The notes under the pieces: model-generated
Seen by the model: the letters and a program-made list of their open reading frames with translations, nothing else
The model's database searches: none
Told to the model about the DNA's origin: nothing
Shown here: one piece after another, positions 27,110-36,567 of the stretch
Position numbering within the stretch: position 1 is the stretch's first letter
How the letters are laid out: each line of letters opens with the position of its first letter
Assembly (NCBI GenBank): GCA_900468625.1
Contig: UBUL01000018.1
Span: 298,953-362,952 of the forward strand
Origin: Hyphomicrobiales bacterium
GTDB taxonomy: Bacteria; Pseudomonadota; Alphaproteobacteria; Rhizobiales; Rhizobiaceae
DNA length: 64,000 nucleotides
Direction of reading: 5' to 3'
Translations under genes and position numbers: made by a program

Positions 27110-28312
27110 ATGAAGACAGCAGATCCCGAGCTTATGCGGGCGATAAACCGCTTCAATGTGCTGGATACGATCCGGCGGGCGGGCTCCATCGCACGTATCG
27201 AAATCAGCGACCGCACCCAGCTTTCGACCACCACCGTGTCAGCGATTACCGCGTCACTGCTGGATGACGGGCTGATTCTGGCGCGCACCGAAGGCGACCT
27301 GCGCGAGGCGGCCGCTCGAGGCAGGCCCCGCGTCATGCTCGAACTCAACCCGGATGCTGCGCGCGTCGTCGGCGCGAAAATCGCCGCCAACCGCATGGTC
27401 TTCGTCGTCACGGACTTTCGCGGCGAGGTTCTGTCCACGCTGACGCTGGCGCTGCGCGTCGACCGGCAGCCGATCGGCGTCATTGCCGATCTCATCGAGG
27501 ATGGCGTCCGCCGCTGCGTCGTCGATGCCAATCTAGCGCTCGACGAAATCGATTCCGTCTGCCTCGGCCTGCCTGGCGTCGTCGAACATCGCACCGGCTG
27601 CATCCGTACCAGCCCGATCTTCCGCGAAAGCGGTGTCGATTTCGCCAAGGACATGTCGGAGCGGCTGGGCGTCACCACCATCGTCGAGAGCGATGCCCAC
27701 GCCATCACGCTCGCCCATCACTGGTTCGGCAAGGCGAAAGACCTGGACGACATGGTGCTCGTGTCGCTGGAGCAGACGCTGGGGCTCGGCGTTCTGCATG
27801 GCGGCCAGCTCTTTCGCGGCGCCGGCGGCCTCAGCCACAATCTCGGCGACCTCGTGTTCGGCATGGGGCCGCAGGGCATCATCCGATTGGCAAGTCTTGC
27901 CGGTGAAAGCGCCATTCTCGGCGACCAGCCGAGCGGCCGCTTTGCCGAAGCCATCCGCCTTGGCCGCGGAATGGCGCATGCCAAGACGCTGATCGATGCT
28001 GAAGACAACACGCTGATCAATGCTGCCATCCGCGCCGGCGAGGCTTGCGGCATGGCGCTCGCCAATATCGTCACGCTGTTTGCACCGCCGCGCGTCATTT
28101 TGGTGGGATCGAGCCTGGCGCTCGGCCAGCCCTTTCTCGACAGCCTGCGTGAGGCCTATTCGCTGGCCATTCCGCCATCGATCAAAGGCGTGACCGAACT
28201 CGTTTTCGACCAGTCGACCGACGAGACCTGGGCGCAAGGCGCCGCGGTCGTTGCGCTGCGCGAACTCTACGAATCGCCCTGGGGAACGACGGGACCGGCA
28301 CCGGCCCTTTGA
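27110..28312 (+). CDS. ROK-family transcriptional regulator
   Basis: A 400-residue ROK protein. The N-terminal winged HTH is at about residues 8-70 (NRFNVLDTIRRAGSIARIEIS, then TTTVSAITASLLDDGLI), and the rest is the ROK sugar-kinase-like domain (VCLGLPGVVEHRTGCIRTSP, then LGLGVLHGGQLFRGAGGLSHNL). The usual CxCG zinc motif of ROK proteins is absent, which is common among proteobacterial members. The ATG at 27110 gives the normal N-terminus. It is divergent from importer system 1 and followed 40 bp later by an oxidoreductase gene of the same path. Confidence 0.88.
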   Translation: MKTADPELMRAINRFNVLDTIRRAGSIARIEISDRTQLSTTTVSAITASLLDDGLILARTEGDLREAAARGRPRVMLELNPDAARVVGAKIAANRMVFVVTDFRGEVLSTLTLALRVDRQPIGVIADLIEDGVRRCVVDANLALDEIDSVCLGLPGVVEHRTGCIRTSPIFRESGVDFAKDMSERLGVTTIVESDAHAITLAHHWFGKAKDLDDMVLVSLEQTLGLGVLHGGQLFRGAGGLSHNLGDLVFGMGPQGIIRLASLAGESAILGDQPSGRFAEAIRLGRGMAHAKTLIDAEDNTLINAAIRAGEACGMALANIVTLFAPPRVILVGSSLALGQPFLDSLREAYSLAIPPSIKGVTELVFDQSTDETWAQGAAVVALRELYESPWGTTGPAPAL

Positions 28313-28352
28313 TTTCACGGGACAGCAAAGACAATTCATCTGGAGGAAGCTT

Positions 28353-29453
28353 ATGAACAAGGTCGGCATCGGCATCATCGGCTGCGGAAACATTTCCGGC
28401 GCCTATCTCACCGCCATGAAATCCTTTCCCATTCTCGACATCAAAGGTGTCGCCGACCTCAATCGCGAGCTCGCCGAGGCAAAGGCTGCCGAATTCGGCC
28501 TGAAAGCGGTTGATATCGCTGCCCTGCTGGCGGACCCGTCGATCGAGATCATCGTCAACCTGACTATTCCGAAAGCCCATGTCGCTGTCGGCCTGCAGGC
28601 ACTGGATGCCGGCAAGCACACCTATTCGGAAAAGCCGCTCGGCATCAATTTCGCCGAAGGCAAGACGCTTGCGGAGGCCGCTGCCGCCAAGGGTCTGCGC
28701 ATCGGCGCGGCACCCGATACCTTCCTCGGCGGCGGCCACCAGACGGCACGCGCCATTATCGACGAGGGCGCCATCGGCATCCCGGTCGGCGGCACCGCCA
28801 CCTTCATGTGCCCCGGCCATGAGCGCTGGCATCCGAATCCGGCTTTCTATTATGAAGTCGGCGGCGGTCCGATGCTCGATATGGGTCCCTACTACATCAC
28901 CGATCTCGTCAACCTGCTCGGCCCCGTCTCCCAGGTCGCCGGCTTTGCCGTCACGCCGCGCAAGGAACGCATCATCACCAGCGAGCCGCGCAATGGCGAG
29001 CACATCCCGGTACATGTGCCGACGCATGTCGCCGGAGTCATGGCCTTTGCCAACGGTGCCGTCGTCCAGATCGGCATGAGCTTCGATGTCGCCGGCCACA
29101 AGCACGTACCGCTTGAAGTCTACGGCACCGAAGGCACGCTGATCGTGCCCGATCCCAACCGCTTCGGCGGCCCGGTGGAATTCCTCAAGAAGGGCGGCGA
29201 GTTCGCCGAGCGCGAGATCACCGCGCCTTATGCCGATGGCAATTACCGCTCTCTCGGCGTTGCCGACATGGCGCATGCCATCCGCTCGAACCGTCCGCAC
29301 CGCGCCAATGGCAGCCTCGCGCTGCATGTGCTCGAAGTCATGGAAGCCTTCCAGGCCGCCTCCGACAGCGGGCGCACGGTCACCATCACGACGCAAACGG
29401 AGCGTCCCGCCCCTCTGTCCGAATCCCTGGTGGATGGGCAGATCGGCCGCTAA
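28353..29453 (+). CDS. Gfo/Idh/MocA-family oxidoreductase
   Basis: A 366-residue NAD(P)-dependent sugar or polyol dehydrogenase. The N-terminal Rossmann motif is GIGIIGCGNISGAYL, the catalytic EKP motif follows in YSEKPLGINF, and the C-terminal alpha/beta domain carries GGGPMLDMGPYYITDLVNL with the usual active-site Asp/Tyr region. GGAGGAAGCTT precedes the ATG. It lies between the ROK regulator and the ThuA-like gene, 24 bp apart, which is a common trio in sugar operons. The substrate is unknown. Confidence 0.92.
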   Translation: MNKVGIGIIGCGNISGAYLTAMKSFPILDIKGVADLNRELAEAKAAEFGLKAVDIAALLADPSIEIIVNLTIPKAHVAVGLQALDAGKHTYSEKPLGINFAEGKTLAEAAAAKGLRIGAAPDTFLGGGHQTARAIIDEGAIGIPVGGTATFMCPGHERWHPNPAFYYEVGGGPMLDMGPYYITDLVNLLGPVSQVAGFAVTPRKERIITSEPRNGEHIPVHVPTHVAGVMAFANGAVVQIGMSFDVAGHKHVPLEVYGTEGTLIVPDPNRFGGPVEFLKKGGEFAEREITAPYADGNYRSLGVADMAHAIRSNRPHRANGSLALHVLEVMEAFQAASDSGRTVTITTQTERPAPLSESLVDGQIGR

Positions 29454-29477
29454 TTGAGCTAGTTCAGGAGGACTATC

Positions 29478-30119
29478 ATGCGTGAAGCACTTATCGTCTG
29501 GGGCGGCTGGAGCGGCCACGAACCGCAGGAATGTGCCCATATTATCCGCGACATGCTGGAAGAGGACGGTTTCAAGGTCTATCTTGAAAATAGCACCGAG
29601 GCCTTCGCCGACCCTTCGATCCACGATCTCAGCCTGATCGTGCCGATCGTCACCATGTCGAAGATCGAGAAGGAAGAGGTGAAGAACCTCGCCGACGCGA
29701 TCGAAAGCGGCGTCGGCATAGCCGGCTATCATGGTGGTGCTGGCGATTCATTCCGCGAAAGCGTCGAATATCAGTTCATCATCGGCGGCCAATGGGTCGC
29801 CCATCCCGGCAACATCATCGACTATAAGGTCAATATCACGCGGCCGGACGATCCGATCATGGAGGGGATTACCGATTTCCCCTACACGTCGGAACAATAT
29901 TACATGCATGTCGATCCCTCGAACGAGGTGCTGGCGACCACGACCTTCACCGGCGACCATGCCTACTGGATCGACGGCGTCGTCATGCCCGTCGCCTGGA
30001 AGCGCAAATACGGCCAGGGCCGCGTCTTCTATTCCTCGCTCGGCCACCAGGCCAAGGAATTCGACGTGCCGCAGATGAAAACCATCTTCCGCCGCGGCGC
30101 CAACTGGGCGGCGCGGTGA
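29478..30119 (+). CDS. ThuA-like (trehalose utilisation) domain protein
   Basis: A 213-residue protein of the ThuA-like glutamine-amidotransferase-fold family. The start REALIVWGGWSGHEPQECA, the middle SGVGIAGYHGGAGDSFRES and the YTSEQYYMHVDPSNEVLATT segment are typical. Despite the name, such proteins occur with many sugar importers; ThuA of Sinorhizobium takes part in keto-disaccharide metabolism. It is the last gene of the ROK-oxidoreductase-ThuA unit and faces the convergent binding protein across a strong hairpin. Confidence 0.88.
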   Translation: MREALIVWGGWSGHEPQECAHIIRDMLEEDGFKVYLENSTEAFADPSIHDLSLIVPIVTMSKIEKEEVKNLADAIESGVGIAGYHGGAGDSFRESVEYQFIIGGQWVAHPGNIIDYKVNITRPDDPIMEGITDFPYTSEQYYMHVDPSNEVLATTTFTGDHAYWIDGVVMPVAWKRKYGQGRVFYSSLGHQAKEFDVPQMKTIFRRGANWAAR

Positions 30120-30145
30120 TTGGCGATAGCATTCGAGAAGGGCAC

Positions 30146-30183
30146 GATACCCCCTTCTGTCACTTCGGGACAGAGGGGGTATC
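30146..30183. terminator. Bidirectional terminator-like hairpin
   Basis: GATACCCCCTTCTGTC (30146-30161) pairs with GACAGAGGGGGTATC (30169-30183), leaving one bulged T and a seven-base loop. It lies between the convergent ThuA-like and binding-protein genes. No U tract follows on either strand, so it may block or stabilise both 3' ends rather than be a textbook intrinsic terminator. Confidence 0.6.
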
Positions 30184-30215
30184 AGCGCTCCCGCAAATCG
30201 AAAACCGAAGCCCAC

Positions 30216-31514
30216 TCAGCTCTTCTTGAGCTTCAACTTTGCATTCCCTTCATCCACCAGCCTCTGGGCGGCTTCGGCGACCGTGATCTTGCCAAAGGCA
30301 AGCTGATCGGCAATGGGGCGCGCGACATTCACGTCGAACTCCTGGGAGCCCATCGGCGCAGGCGGCGGATAATCGCCCACCTGGTCTTTCAGCAGCTGGA
30401 CGTATTTCACCGTCAGCTGCTCCACCGGATTGAGCTGCGGCAGGATCGCCTCACGCACGGCCGGCGACATCGGCACGCCGCGCTCGACGCCAAGGATCTT
30501 GCCGGCTTCGACGTCGTTGACGAAGAAATTGATGAATTTTGCCGCTGCTTCGCCATTCTTGCTGGTGGCGCCGACGCTCCAGATCAGCGCCGGACGGTAG
30601 TAATGCCCTGACGGGCCGTCCTTCCTTTCGCGCGGCAGCATGGTGATGCCGAGCTTGCTCTTGACCACAAGCTGGTAGCCCACGAGCTGGTTGGAATAGG
30701 CCATGCCCATCGCCGACTTGCCAAGCGCCAGGCAATTGCTTTCGATGACGTTCTGGTCGAGCGTCTGCACGTCGGGCGGCACCGTGCCGCCGCGTTTGCG
30801 CAGTTCTTCCCAATAGGAATACCATTCCTTGGCATCGTCGACGCCGAAACCGAGATTGCCTTCCTTGGTAAACAGGCTTTTCCCGCGCTGGCGCATCCAG
30901 GCATCGAGCACGTAATTGTAGCGCGCACCATAGGGGCCACCCCAATAGGCGCGCTTGCCGGCCGCCTTGGTCATCTCCACGGCCAGATCGGCATACTCGG
31001 CCCAGGTCGTCGTCGGACCGGGCGGGGTCAGACCGGTCTTCTGAAAGATCTCCTCGTCATAGAACATTGCGAAGGAGTTCAGCCCGAGGCCGACGCCATA
31101 GAGCTTGTCGTCGATCGTCGTCAGCTTGAGCACATCCTTGCCGAAGGCATCGATCTTCAGGGTCGAGGGCACGAACGGATCGAGCGGCATGCAGGCGCCG
31201 CGCTGCGAATAGTCCGAAATCGTGCTCGGCTCGAGCTGGAAGACATCCGCTATGTTCTGGCTCGCCATTCCCGTTGCGAGCTTGGCCCAATAGCCGTCAC
31301 CGCTGATGCTTTCGCCGACGACGGAAATATCCGGGTTCTTGCTGTGGAACAGCTCGGCGACGGCGACCGTGCGCTTGCCGCGATCGGGCGAGCCCCACCA
31401 CATCGCCCTTAACTGCGTCGCATCGGCAAAGGCCGGCATGACTCCGCCCGTGAGGGCGAGACCAGCCGCTGCCCCAGTGGCTCCGATCATGAATGAACGG
31501 CGATTCATGCGCAT
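30216..31514 (-). CDS. Orphan sugar ABC solute-binding protein, system 2
   Basis: A 432-residue solute-binding protein family 1 member. The N-terminus MRMNRRSFMIGATGAAAGL looks like a Tat-type or long Sec signal (RRSF). The start at 31514 is preceded by AGGAGG at ideal distance. No permease or ATPase gene adjoins it. It is a clear paralogue of the binding protein at 40644: both share AMWWGS/LLWWGS, YGVxLGxNS, WxRQRGKxL and LGVERGVP with similar spacing. It may deliver ligand to another importer such as system 3. It is divergent from a LacI-type regulator. Confidence 0.92.
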   Translation of the reverse strand: MRMNRRSFMIGATGAAAGLALTGGVMPAFADATQLRAMWWGSPDRGKRTVAVAELFHSKNPDISVVGESISGDGYWAKLATGMASQNIADVFQLEPSTISDYSQRGACMPLDPFVPSTLKIDAFGKDVLKLTTIDDKLYGVGLGLNSFAMFYDEEIFQKTGLTPPGPTTTWAEYADLAVEMTKAAGKRAYWGGPYGARYNYVLDAWMRQRGKSLFTKEGNLGFGVDDAKEWYSYWEELRKRGGTVPPDVQTLDQNVIESNCLALGKSAMGMAYSNQLVGYQLVVKSKLGITMLPRERKDGPSGHYYRPALIWSVGATSKNGEAAAKFINFFVNDVEAGKILGVERGVPMSPAVREAILPQLNPVEQLTVKYVQLLKDQVGDYPPPAPMGSQEFDVNVARPIADQLAFGKITVAEAAQRLVDEGNAKLKLKKS

Positions 31515-31601
31515 GAGATTCCTCCTTCTCTTGCGTTTGTCATCCGCGGCGATCTCCCCGACGCCTTTTGCGGATGAAGCAAGGTGAGGATATGCAACTT
31601 C

Positions 31602-31642
31602 ATTGCACTGCGCAATAAAAAATCTTTCTATTGCAAATTTGC
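31602..31642. promoter_or_regulatory. Putative LacI-type operators between divergent genes
   Basis: ATTGCACTGCGCAAT (31602-31616, arms ATTGC/GCAAT) and the perfect palindrome GCAAATTTGC (31633-31642) lie between the binding-protein gene and the LacI-family gene. LacI proteins bind such short palindromes with TTGC/GCAA halves. They are close enough to each other and to both starts to act in both directions. Inferred from sequence only. Confidence 0.45.
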
Positions 31643-31665
31643 GTAATTTTGCATAATTTTGCGAC

Positions 31666-32688
31666 ATGAACGATATTCGCTCCAAACGCATCCGACAGGC
31701 CGATATTGCAACCGCCGCCGGCGTCTCCGTTTCCACGGTGTCGCGGGTTCTTACCAATGAGCCCGGCATCAGCGAGACGATCCGCCAGCACATCTTCAAG
31801 GTGGCAAGCGATCTCGGCTATCCGCTGAAGACGGCGGCCGAGACGACATCAGGCGCCTTGGCGCTGATTGCCAGCGACAGCGTCACCGGCGGCCTCAGCG
31901 TTTTCTACGAGGGCATACTGGAAGGCTTGCGCGCCGGCGCCGCCGAGCGCGGCATGCGCTTCGATATCCGCCTCGTCCGCGAGGCGAGGACGGAGCCGGA
32001 GCTGGTGAAGGAATATCTGCAGACGGCCGGCGCCGAGGGTCTCTTTCTGGTCGGTATCGATCCTTCGGAAGAGCTGTGCCGCTGGCTTGAGACGAGCGGC
32101 ACGCCGACCGTGCTTGTCAACGGCACCGACCCGAAGCTGCGTTTCGACGGCGTTTCCCCCTCGAATTTCTTCGGCGCTTATAATGCAACCCGGCGCCTGC
32201 TCGACGCCGGCCATCGCCGCATCCTGCATCTGACCGGCTCTCATCGCCAGACGATCCGTGAGCGCATCCGCGGTTTCGAGGCGGCGATCGCTTCGGTGGA
32301 AGGTGCGCAAGGCCGCATCGTGCCGATGAATTTCCGCGGCAGTTCCAGTCAGGAGGCGCATGACACGACCGCGGCAATCCTGGCCGCAGGCGAAGGCTAC
32401 ACCGCCGCTTTCTGCATGAACGATTTCATCGCCGTCGGCGTGCTCGACGCCGTCACAGAGGCCGGCCTGCGGGTGCCGGACGATTTCGCCATCGTCGGCT
32501 TCGACGATCTCCCCTGTGCCCTGATGACCAACCCCCGGCTTGCGACGATGCGCGTGGACCGCGCCGCCCTTGGCCGCGAAGCCATAGGCCTGATGATCGC
32601 GCGCTTCCGCGATCGCGATGCGCCGGCCCGCCAGATCTGCCACGGCGTTCCACCGATCGCCGGCGGCACGCTACCACCCGAAACTTGA
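31666..32688 (+). CDS. LacI-family transcriptional regulator
   Basis: A 340-residue LacI/GalR repressor. The HTH is at about residues 10-32 (RQADIATAAGVSVSTVSRVL), with the hinge near residue 55, and the periplasmic-binding-protein-like effector domain runs to the end (LVNGTDPKLRFDGVSPSN, FCMNDFIAVGVLDAV, VGFDDLPCALMTNP). It probably controls the divergent binding-protein gene and the DUF2264/dehydrogenase genes that follow within 41 bp. Confidence 0.92.
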   Translation: MNDIRSKRIRQADIATAAGVSVSTVSRVLTNEPGISETIRQHIFKVASDLGYPLKTAAETTSGALALIASDSVTGGLSVFYEGILEGLRAGAAERGMRFDIRLVREARTEPELVKEYLQTAGAEGLFLVGIDPSEELCRWLETSGTPTVLVNGTDPKLRFDGVSPSNFFGAYNATRRLLDAGHRRILHLTGSHRQTIRERIRGFEAAIASVEGAQGRIVPMNFRGSSSQEAHDTTAAILAAGEGYTAAFCMNDFIAVGVLDAVTEAGLRVPDDFAIVGFDDLPCALMTNPRLATMRVDRAALGREAIGLMIARFRDRDAPARQICHGVPPIAGGTLPPET

Positions 32689-32728
32689 GCCCAATCCCGC
32701 CGCGGAAACGATCGAGAAAGCCGAACCG

Positions 32729-34585
32729 ATGATCTATGACCCCGCCAGCTCCAATCCGCTCGCCGGCAACAAACTTGCGAACCTCGCCGACCTGCGCCGA
32801 GCGCTGACCGACCTCTTCGATCCGCTGCTGCCCTATTTCTCGCAAGGCAATGCCCGCGTCCGCATCGATGCCGCCGGCGCGCATTTCGACCGCGCGGCCG
32901 CCGATCTCGAAGGCTTTGCCCGCCCGCTCTGGGGCCTTGCACCGCTCGGCGCCGGCAGTGGGGACTTCCGCCATTGGGATCGCTACGCCGAGGGTCTCGC
33001 CAATGGCGTCGACCCGAAGCATCCGGAATATTGGGGCACGGTCAACGGCCGCGACCAGCGCATGGTCGAGCTTGCAGCTCTCGGATTCGCGCTCGCCCTC
33101 GTGCCCGAAAAGATCTGGGAGCCGCTCGATCAGCGCGCGCGCGACAATCTCGTCACCTATCTTAAGCACGCCCGCACCTTCGATTACGCCGACAACAACT
33201 GGAAATTCTTCCGCATCTTCGTCGATATCGCGCTCGACCGGCTCGGCGCCTCTTTCGACCGCAGCCTGACGGAAACCTATCTGAGCGAACTGGACGGCTT
33301 CTACATCGGCGATGGCTGGTATCGCGACGGCAATATCAGGCGCATCGACCACTACATTCCCTTCGCCATGCATTTCTATGGGCTTATCTATTCCAAGCTC
33401 GTCGATGACGACCGCGCCGAGCGCTACCGCGAGCGCGCAATCCTCTTCGCCAGGGATTTTCGCCATTGGTTCGCGCCCGATGGCGCCACCATCCCCTTCG
33501 GCCGAAGCCTCACCTACCGCTTCGCCTGCGCCGGCTTCTGGTCGGCGCTCGCCTTTGCCGACGTCGAGGCGCTGCCATGGGGCGAGATCAAGGGCCTGTG
33601 CCTCCGGCATCTGCGCTGGTGGGCCGACAAGCCGATCGCCCATCGCGACGGCACCCTGCCGATCGGCTTTGCCTATCCCAATCTGCTGATGTCTGAAAAC
33701 TACAATTCCGCCGGCTCGCCCTATTGGGCCTTCAAAGCATTCTTGCCCTTGGCGCTTCCCGAGACACATCCATTCTGGGCAGCGGAAGAAAAGGTGCCAG
33801 AAAATGAGCCGGCTATCGCCCCGCAAAAGCATCCCGGCATGGTCCTGATGCGCAGCAAGAATGATGTCGTTGCGCTCTCCTCCGGCCAGGAAAACCAGCA
33901 GATGCGCTTCGGCGCGGAAAAATACTCGAAATTCGCCTATTCCGCCCGCTACGGCTTCAGCGTCGAAAGCGATGAGCGCATTTTTGCCGGCGGCGCCTTC
34001 GACAGCATGCTTGCCTTCAGCGACGACGGTCTGCACTACCGCGTGCGCGAAACCAACGAGGAGGCCAAGCTCGCTGGCGATACGCTCTATGCCAGATGGT
34101 CACCCTATCCGGATGTAACCGTCGAGACATGGCTCGTGCCGGCTTCGCCCTGGCATATCCGGCTGCACAAGATCGCCACACCACGGCCGCTGCAGACGGC
34201 CGAAGGCGGTTTTGCCATAGCGCGGCGGGATTTCGAAGCCGACACACTCTCATCCAAAGCCGGTGCCGCCTATGCAATCGGCCAAGAGGATTTCAGCGGC
34301 ATTCTCGATTTGGGTTCGACGATCAAGCGCGAAGGCATAGCGCAGAAAGCGCCGCCGAATACCAATCTCATCGCCTCGAAAACCCTGGTGCCGCAACTGC
34401 GCGGCACGATCCCGGTAGGCGAGACTACTCTTGTCTCCGCCGTGCTTGCGGAGAAAGATATCACGGCCGTCGATCACGCTTGGAGCAGACCGCCGGCCAA
34501 ACCCGATATCAATGCCCTGCGCGCCCTTGTCCAGACCAAGGGCGTCACAGTCAGCGCCATCGAAGCGCCGGGTCGCCTGCCATGA
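32729..34585 (+). CDS. DUF2264 domain protein, probable sugar-acting enzyme
   Basis: A 618-residue protein matching the DUF2264 family in length and in the N-terminal ARPLWGLAPLGAG, the HARTFDYADNNWKFFRIFVDIAL segment, IGDGWYRDGNIRRIDHYIPFAMHFYGL and the SENYNSAGSPYWAFKAFLPLA stretch. The first 370 residues are an alpha/alpha-toroid-like helical domain, the rest beta-rich, as in unsaturated glucuronyl hydrolase-like enzymes. There is no signal peptide, so it acts in the cytoplasm on an imported sugar. Activity of the family is not firmly established. Its stop overlaps the next start by ATGA. Confidence 0.85.
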   Translation: MIYDPASSNPLAGNKLANLADLRRALTDLFDPLLPYFSQGNARVRIDAAGAHFDRAAADLEGFARPLWGLAPLGAGSGDFRHWDRYAEGLANGVDPKHPEYWGTVNGRDQRMVELAALGFALALVPEKIWEPLDQRARDNLVTYLKHARTFDYADNNWKFFRIFVDIALDRLGASFDRSLTETYLSELDGFYIGDGWYRDGNIRRIDHYIPFAMHFYGLIYSKLVDDDRAERYRERAILFARDFRHWFAPDGATIPFGRSLTYRFACAGFWSALAFADVEALPWGEIKGLCLRHLRWWADKPIAHRDGTLPIGFAYPNLLMSENYNSAGSPYWAFKAFLPLALPETHPFWAAEEKVPENEPAIAPQKHPGMVLMRSKNDVVALSSGQENQQMRFGAEKYSKFAYSARYGFSVESDERIFAGGAFDSMLAFSDDGLHYRVRETNEEAKLAGDTLYARWSPYPDVTVETWLVPASPWHIRLHKIATPRPLQTAEGGFAIARRDFEADTLSSKAGAAYAIGQEDFSGILDLGSTIKREGIAQKAPPNTNLIASKTLVPQLRGTIPVGETTLVSAVLAEKDITAVDHAWSRPPAKPDINALRALVQTKGVTVSAIEAPGRLP

Positions 34586-35607
34586 CGCAATTTGCCTCCG
34601 GCCGGCCGGCCATTGCCTTTGCCATGCAGCCGTCGCGCACGCAGCACGTCCTACCGGAGGCGCTCGTCCAGCGCCTTGGGGCGATCGGCCGGGTGCTCGA
34701 TGACGAACCGATGCAAAGCTTCGACGACGAGCGCGCGGCAAAGCTCCTAGCAGAGACCGAAATCCTGATCACGGGCTGGGGCGCTCCGACGCTCGATGCT
34801 GCGGCACTGGCTCGCGCCCCGCATCTGAAACTGGTCGTCCACGCCGCCGGCACGGTGAAAGGCCTGCTCGGGGACAGCCTCTTCGATCGCGGCATATCGG
34901 TCAGTCACGCCGCCCAGGCCAATGCCCTGCCGGTTGCCGAATTTACGCTTGCCGCCATCATCTTCGCCGGCAAGAAGGTCTTTCGGTTCCGCGATTTCTA
35001 CGTTGCCGACCGCAATCGTTCGCGAACGCTGACGATGCAGGCCGAAGCCATCGGCAATTATCGCCGCACCGTCGGCATCATCGGCGCCTCGCGGATCGGC
35101 CGCAGGATAATCGGGCTGCTGGCGCCCTTCGACTATCGCATCCTGCTCTACGATCCCATGGTCGGCGATGCGGAAGCCGCCCGGATGCGCGTCGAGAAAA
35201 CCGAGCTGGATGCCTTGATGGCATCGGCCGACATCGTTTCGCTGCATGCGCCGTCCCTGCCTGCGACGCGGCACATGATCGATGCGCACCGCCTCTCGCT
35301 GATGAAGGAGGGAGCGACCTTCATCAATACGGCTCGCGGTGCGCTGGTCGATGAAACAGCCCTGATCGCGACGCTGAAGACCGGCCGGATCGATGCGATC
35401 ATCGATGTCACCGACCCGGAAATTCCGGAGGCGGCATCCGCCTTCTACGATTTGCCGAATGTCTTCCTGACACCGCATATCGCCGGTGCCGTCGGGCTGG
35501 AACGGACCCGCCTCGGCGAAATGGCGGTCGACGAAGCCATCCGCTTCATCCAAGGCAAGCCGCTGCTCTATGAAATCCGCCGCGAGGACATGGCGCGCAT
35601 GGCATGA
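34582..35607 (+). CDS. D-2-hydroxyacid dehydrogenase family protein
   Basis: A 341-residue NAD(P)-dependent 2-hydroxyacid dehydrogenase. The NAD-binding motif reads VGIIGASRIGRRIIGLL, the catalytic Arg region is INTARGALVDE, and the Glu and His are in PEAASAFYDLPNVFLTPHIAG. The second Gly of the usual GxGxxG is Ala-Ser (GASRIG). The ATG at 34582 overlaps the DUF2264 stop, so the two are coupled. It may reduce or oxidise a 2-keto or hydroxy acid made from the sugar. Confidence 0.9.
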   Translation: MTQFASGRPAIAFAMQPSRTQHVLPEALVQRLGAIGRVLDDEPMQSFDDERAAKLLAETEILITGWGAPTLDAAALARAPHLKLVVHAAGTVKGLLGDSLFDRGISVSHAAQANALPVAEFTLAAIIFAGKKVFRFRDFYVADRNRSRTLTMQAEAIGNYRRTVGIIGASRIGRRIIGLLAPFDYRILLYDPMVGDAEAARMRVEKTELDALMASADIVSLHAPSLPATRHMIDAHRLSLMKEGATFINTARGALVDETALIATLKTGRIDAIIDVTDPEIPEAASAFYDLPNVFLTPHIAGAVGLERTRLGEMAVDEAIRFIQGKPLLYEIRREDMARMA

Positions 35608-35820
35608 CACGCCGCAGCAGGCTCATGAAAACTCCCTGAAATCGCCCCATTTCGGCACAGGCGAACAACCCGTTTTTAATCATTCCGCGCTAGCAATCTC
35701 TTTGCGCACAGCCTCCCGAATTTCGGTTGCGGATTTTTGGAAGGAACGCGCATCAAAAGGTTGTTGCTGCGACCCTCACGCCGCCGGAACGCGTGACGCA
35801 GCAATGAAGAGGTTCTAGTA

Positions 35821-36408
35821 ATGCGTACCCGCGTCCTTTCCATTCTGGCCGTAATGCTGCTCGGCGTATTGGCGGGCTGTGCGACCGCCCCCCGCCATAC
35901 CCGAAACATCTGCGCGATCTTCGACCAGCGCGACGGCTGGTTCAACAACTGGCAGCGAGCTGCCGACCGCACGCAACGCAAATATGGCGTGCCGGTCCCG
36001 ATCCTGATGGCGACGATCTACACGGAATCCGGCTTCCGTCCGCGTGCCCGCCCGCCGAGACGCTATTTACTCGGCTTCATTCCCTGGAAGCGCCCGACGA
36101 CGGCCTATGGCTACTCGCAGGCACTCGACGGCACCTGGGACAAATACAAACGCGAGACGGGTAACTGGGGCGCTAGCCGCACTGACTTTGCCGACGCCAT
36201 CGATTTCGTCGGCTGGTATCACTACCAGACGCACCTGCAGACCGGCATTCCGCTGAACGATTCCTACGATCTCTATCTCGCCTACTACTCAGGTCCCAAG
36301 GGCTATCTGCAAGGATCTTGGCGCGGCAACGGCACGGCATTGGCAGGTGCCAAGCGCTTTAACGGCATGACAAGAATCTACGCGCAGCAGCTTCCGAGCT
36401 GCAGCTGA
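35821..36408 (+). CDS. Lipoprotein with lytic-transglycosylase-like (SLT) domain
   Basis: A 195-residue lipoprotein. The lipobox is LAGC with Cys20 (MRTRVLSILAVMLLGVLAGC). The SLT/lysozyme-like domain follows: the KYGVPVPILMATIYTESGFRP segment has the catalytic Glu in TESGF, then AYGYSQALDGTWDKYKRETG and YLAYYSGPKGYLQGSW. It would cleave peptidoglycan glycan strands at the outer membrane's inner face. A similar lone SLT lipoprotein is common in rhizobia. No partner genes are adjacent. Confidence 0.88.
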   Translation: MRTRVLSILAVMLLGVLAGCATAPRHTRNICAIFDQRDGWFNNWQRAADRTQRKYGVPVPILMATIYTESGFRPRARPPRRYLLGFIPWKRPTTAYGYSQALDGTWDKYKRETGNWGASRTDFADAIDFVGWYHYQTHLQTGIPLNDSYDLYLAYYSGPKGYLQGSWRGNGTALAGAKRFNGMTRIYAQQLPSCS

Positions 36409-36526
36409 TCCCGATGGCTGTTCAGGATGGAACTTCCCGAAGATTGATGAGCCCTGGCTTTAGCGGAGCGCCGAAAAGTGTCTTGGGATTTCGGCAACAT
36501 CTCGCTAACTTTTTGATTTAGAAACG

Positions 36527-36559
36527 GATTCAGATTTCAGGTCGATTCGGCCTGAAATC
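36527..36559. repeat. Palindromic repeat GATTTCAGG/CCTGAAATC
   Basis: GATTTCAGG (36533-36541) and CCTGAAATC (36551-36559) make a 9-bp stem with a 9-base loop, preceded by GGATTCAGATTTCAG. The window's last bases (AATTCAGATTT after 63987) resemble the same start, so a second copy probably lies just beyond the window. It ends the convergent SLT lipoprotein and oxidoreductase units. Confidence 0.55.
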
Positions 36560-36567
36560 ATCCGGTT

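Noticed and set aside
28182..29732. Minus-strand frame of 516 codons
   Set aside because: Overlaps the Gfo/Idh and regulator genes in full; a shadow caused by high GC at third positions.
32453..34036. Minus-strand frame of 527 codons
   Set aside because: Antisense to DUF2264, which has clear family stretches; no ribosome binding site or domain.
35700..35790. Minus-strand frame reading PFDARSFQKSATEIREAVRKE to a stop
   Set aside because: It looks protein-like, but it has no start codon within its open stretch and is only about 30 codons; a relic or chance, not enough to call.
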